Origin: Methanomassiliicoccaceae archaeon
GTDB lineage: Archaea > Thermoplasmatota > Thermoplasmata > Methanomassiliicoccales > Methanomethylophilaceae
Reading direction: 5' to 3'
DNA: 7,513 nt
NCBI GenBank assembly: GCA_009776625.1
Contig: WRNL01000056.1
Span: 1,482-8,994, forward strand
The notes under the pieces are model-generated. The model did no database searches. It worked only from the letters and a program-made list of their open reading frames with translations, and had not been told where the DNA came from. Position numbers and translations under genes: made by a program. Position 1 is the first letter of the stretch. Each line of letters begins with the position of its first letter. Below, piece after piece: positions 5,955 through 7,513 of the stretch.

Positions 5955-6960
5955 GCCGCGTCTCCCTCTTGATGTCTATGGCGTAGACGCTCATCGTGGG
6001 GGAGTACGTCTTGAGCTCCGTCACGCCCTCTATGGATATGACGAACCCGAGGGACCGGGCGTTGTATCTCATCCTTTCCATGAAACCGTCGAACTCGGAC
6101 CTCTCGGCCACTTTGTATAGGTGGACCGTGCCGCCGTCCTTGGCCCCCATGAGCGCGGCGGGTAGGAAGGACTCGGCCGTCTGAGGCAGGTTCATGATCA
6201 CCCTGTCCGCCGGGGGGAGCCCCTCCATAGCCGCCGGCGCGTCGCCCGTGATCGGCACGATGTTCCCTATGCGGTTGAGCGCCATGCTCCTCCTTGCGAA
6301 CCCCTCTGCCTCGGGGTTTATGTCTATGGAGTACACCACCTCAGGCCTGGCCATCCTGCATATGACCAGCCCGAATGGGGCGGCCCCTGCGAACATGTCT
6401 ATGACCGTCTCCCCGTCCCTTACGAGGGACGCCACCCTCGCCCTCTCCGTCGCCAGCCTCGGGTTGAAGTAGACCTTCGACGGGTCGATCGCCATCCTGA
6501 CCCCGAACTCCCTGTGCACGGTCTCGGGGCCGCCCTCGCCGGCTATCTGCTCCAGGTCCCTCACCCTCATCTCCCCCTTGACCCCCGAGTCCAGCATGAC
6601 CGCCCTCACCGACCGGCTCACGGACATCATCGCCTCGCCGATCCGGCGCTTGTATGGGAGCAGGGCGTCGGGGAGCTTTATTATCGCGACGTCGCCGACC
6701 ACGTCGAACGACGTGGGCAGCTCCCCCCTGACGCCCTCCGGCACGTCTGCCACGTCCCTGTAGTCCGTCGGAGCGCGCTCGACCGGCTCCAGGTCCGCAT
6801 CGGCCGCCTCGTACCCCCCGCAGCCTTCCGCCAGGACGGGGATCAGCAGGAACTGCCCGTCGGAGCCTATCCTCCTCGACGTGTCCAGCATCCCTTTGGA
6901 CAGGAGGTCGGCCCTCGCGCGCTCCCCCTCCTGCTTCGGGACCCTCACGCACCGTGCCAT
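5929..6960 (-). CDS. trm5: tRNA (guanine37-N1)-methyltransferase, Trm5 family
   Basis: 343 residues. The enzyme transfers methyl from S-adenosylmethionine to N1 of G37, next to the anticodon, preventing +1 frameshifting; in archaea m1G37 is also the precursor of wyosine derivatives. N-terminal domain: CVRVPKQEGERAR (4-16) to FLLIPV, then DVVGDVAIIKLP (86-97). Catalytic core: THREFG-like TVHREFG (147-153), VYFNPRLATERARVA (163-177), the SAM loop DMFAGAAPFGL (188-198), acidic SIDINPEA (211-218) and the class I Trm5 NLP motif (257-259). Length fits archaeal Trm5b. The ATG at 6960 begins 2 bp after the dphB stop, so the two are probably cotranscribed; a GAGG lies 8 nt upstream. The frame stays open upstream to 7212, but that extension is Arg/Gly-rich shadow of dphB and is excluded. 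The 3' end overlaps the convergent dut gene. Confidence 0.95.
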   Translation of the reverse strand: MARCVRVPKQEGERARADLLSKGMLDTSRRIGSDGQFLLIPVLAEGCGGYEAADADLEPVERAPTDYRDVADVPEGVRGELPTSFDVVGDVAIIKLPDALLPYKRRIGEAMMSVSRSVRAVMLDSGVKGEMRVRDLEQIAGEGGPETVHREFGVRMAIDPSKVYFNPRLATERARVASLVRDGETVIDMFAGAAPFGLVICRMARPEVVYSIDINPEAEGFARRSMALNRIGNIVPITGDAPAAMEGLPPADRVIMNLPQTAESFLPAALMGAKDGGTVHLYKVAERSEFDGFMERMRYNARSLGFVISIEGVTELKTYSPTMSVYAIDIKRETRLTSSEDRA

Positions 6961-6962
6961 CG

Positions 6963-7513
6963 TCAGTCCTCTTCCTCTATTATCTCCCTCGGAGCCCCGG
7001 CGAAGTCGACCAGGGCGTAGGCCTCCATGAAATGGAGGTCGCCGGGGATGACCAGCGTCTGCAGGGGGGAGCCGACGTCCCTTTTGAGGAGGTCCTGGGG
7101 GTACCCTGCGAAGAGCCTCTCCTCCCTCGACCCCACGTTGGACGCGACGCATATGACTGTCCTGTCGGTGATCAGGCCCTCCCCCCATGCCCTCTCCCCC
7201 TCGATCAGCCATTCCAGGGCCTGGTGGGCGGTCATGTACCTGAGCTCGTCCGCCCTTATGTCAAGGAGGACCATGGTGTGGAGCCCCCTGTCCTTGTTCT
7301 GCTTGATGTTGTCGTATGGGGACCTGGGGTGGTGGCCCGCCTCCAGGAACGGGAGGGTCACCGTCCTCCCGAACTTGTACGGCTGGAGGCCCAGCGAGGA
7401 GGGGCATGCCCCGAATATCGACACGCCGTGCACCATCCTGACCGGTATCCCCTCCTCCGCCGCCTGTATCCTCAGATCCACGTGCGTGGTGGCGAGCATG
7501 GTGTCGCCCGCCG
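6963..7513 (-). CDS. dphB: Diphthine synthase DphB (5' end outside window)
   Basis: The visible part is about 183 codons of a protein usually near 255-265 residues; the frame is open through the right edge and begins mid-protein with AGDTMLATTHVDLRI, the conserved GDPxxATTHVDLR region. Other signatures are VHGVSIFGACPSSLGLQ, YKFGRTVTLPF, SPYDNI, GLHTMVLLDI, and near the end LQTLVIPGDLHFMEAYAL. The enzyme is a tetrapyrrole-methylase-fold SAM methyltransferase that methylates the modified histidine of elongation factor aEF-2 in diphthamide biosynthesis, in the cytoplasm. An internal ATG at 7499 is methionine within the motif, not the true start. It ends with an acidic EIIEEED tail and is followed 2 bp later by trm5, forming a small translation-fidelity operon. 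DphB is limited to archaea (and eukaryotic Dph5), which supports an archaeal source. Confidence 0.95.
   Translation of the reverse strand, partial: AGDTMLATTHVDLRIQAAEEGIPVRMVHGVSIFGACPSSLGLQPYKFGRTVTLPFLEAGHHPRSPYDNIKQNKDRGLHTMVLLDIRADELRYMTAHQALEWLIEGERAWGEGLITDRTVICVASNVGSREERLFAGYPQDLLKRDVGSPLQTLVIPGDLHFMEAYALVDFAGAPREIIEEED

Noticed and set aside
6961..7212. N-terminal extension of trm5 upstream of 6960
   Set aside because: The extension is Arg/Gly/Pro-rich, lies over the dphB reading frame, and Trm5 homology begins right after the ATG at 6960.

Overview
The window looks like a piece of a GC-rich archaeal chromosome. Diphthamide synthesis (DphB) and a Trm5-type tRNA methyltransferase mark it as archaeal. 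TATA-box promoters, GGTGA/GGAGG ribosome sites, an archaeal-style Dcd/Dut protein and heavy AGG/ATA codon use fit this. Large surface proteins beside a BtuF/FecB-BtuC/FecD uptake system make a methanogen of the Thermoplasmatota (Methanomassiliicoccales or a relative) my best guess. That placement is inference; no 16S or methanogenesis gene is present.

Positions 1-5336 hold an uptake and cell-surface locus, all on the minus strand. In transcription order it has a small membrane-anchored protein (4833-5336), a paralogous small anchored protein with its own promoter (4149-4673), a BtuF/FecB-type binding protein (2732-4093), and a very large FecCD/BtuC-type permease (1-2735, 3' end outside the window). 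The permease is unusual: about 590 extracytoplasmic residues, including a PQQ-like beta-propeller, are fused in frame ahead of its transmembrane domain. All four proteins appear to carry related N-terminal domains resembling DUF4430, the transcobalamin C-terminal-like fold. This suggests a corrinoid (or other tetrapyrrole/metal-chelate) capture system with a shared surface module. The ATPase is not in the window and would be expected past position 1.

The region 5337-5465 is a divergent promoter zone with a TATA box for each direction, a GC-rich palindrome and a short direct repeat. To its right, on the plus strand, lies a Dcd/Dut-family nucleotide hydrolase (5466-5954). It lacks the dCTP-deaminase glutamate and is more likely a dUTPase. 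It converges on, and overlaps by 26 bp, a minus-strand pair of translation-fidelity genes: dphB (6963 to the window edge, partial) followed 2 bp later by trm5 (5929-6960).

Coding density is high and no gene-free stretch exceeds 300 bp. I saw no rRNA, tRNA, CRISPR, insertion sequence or attachment site.
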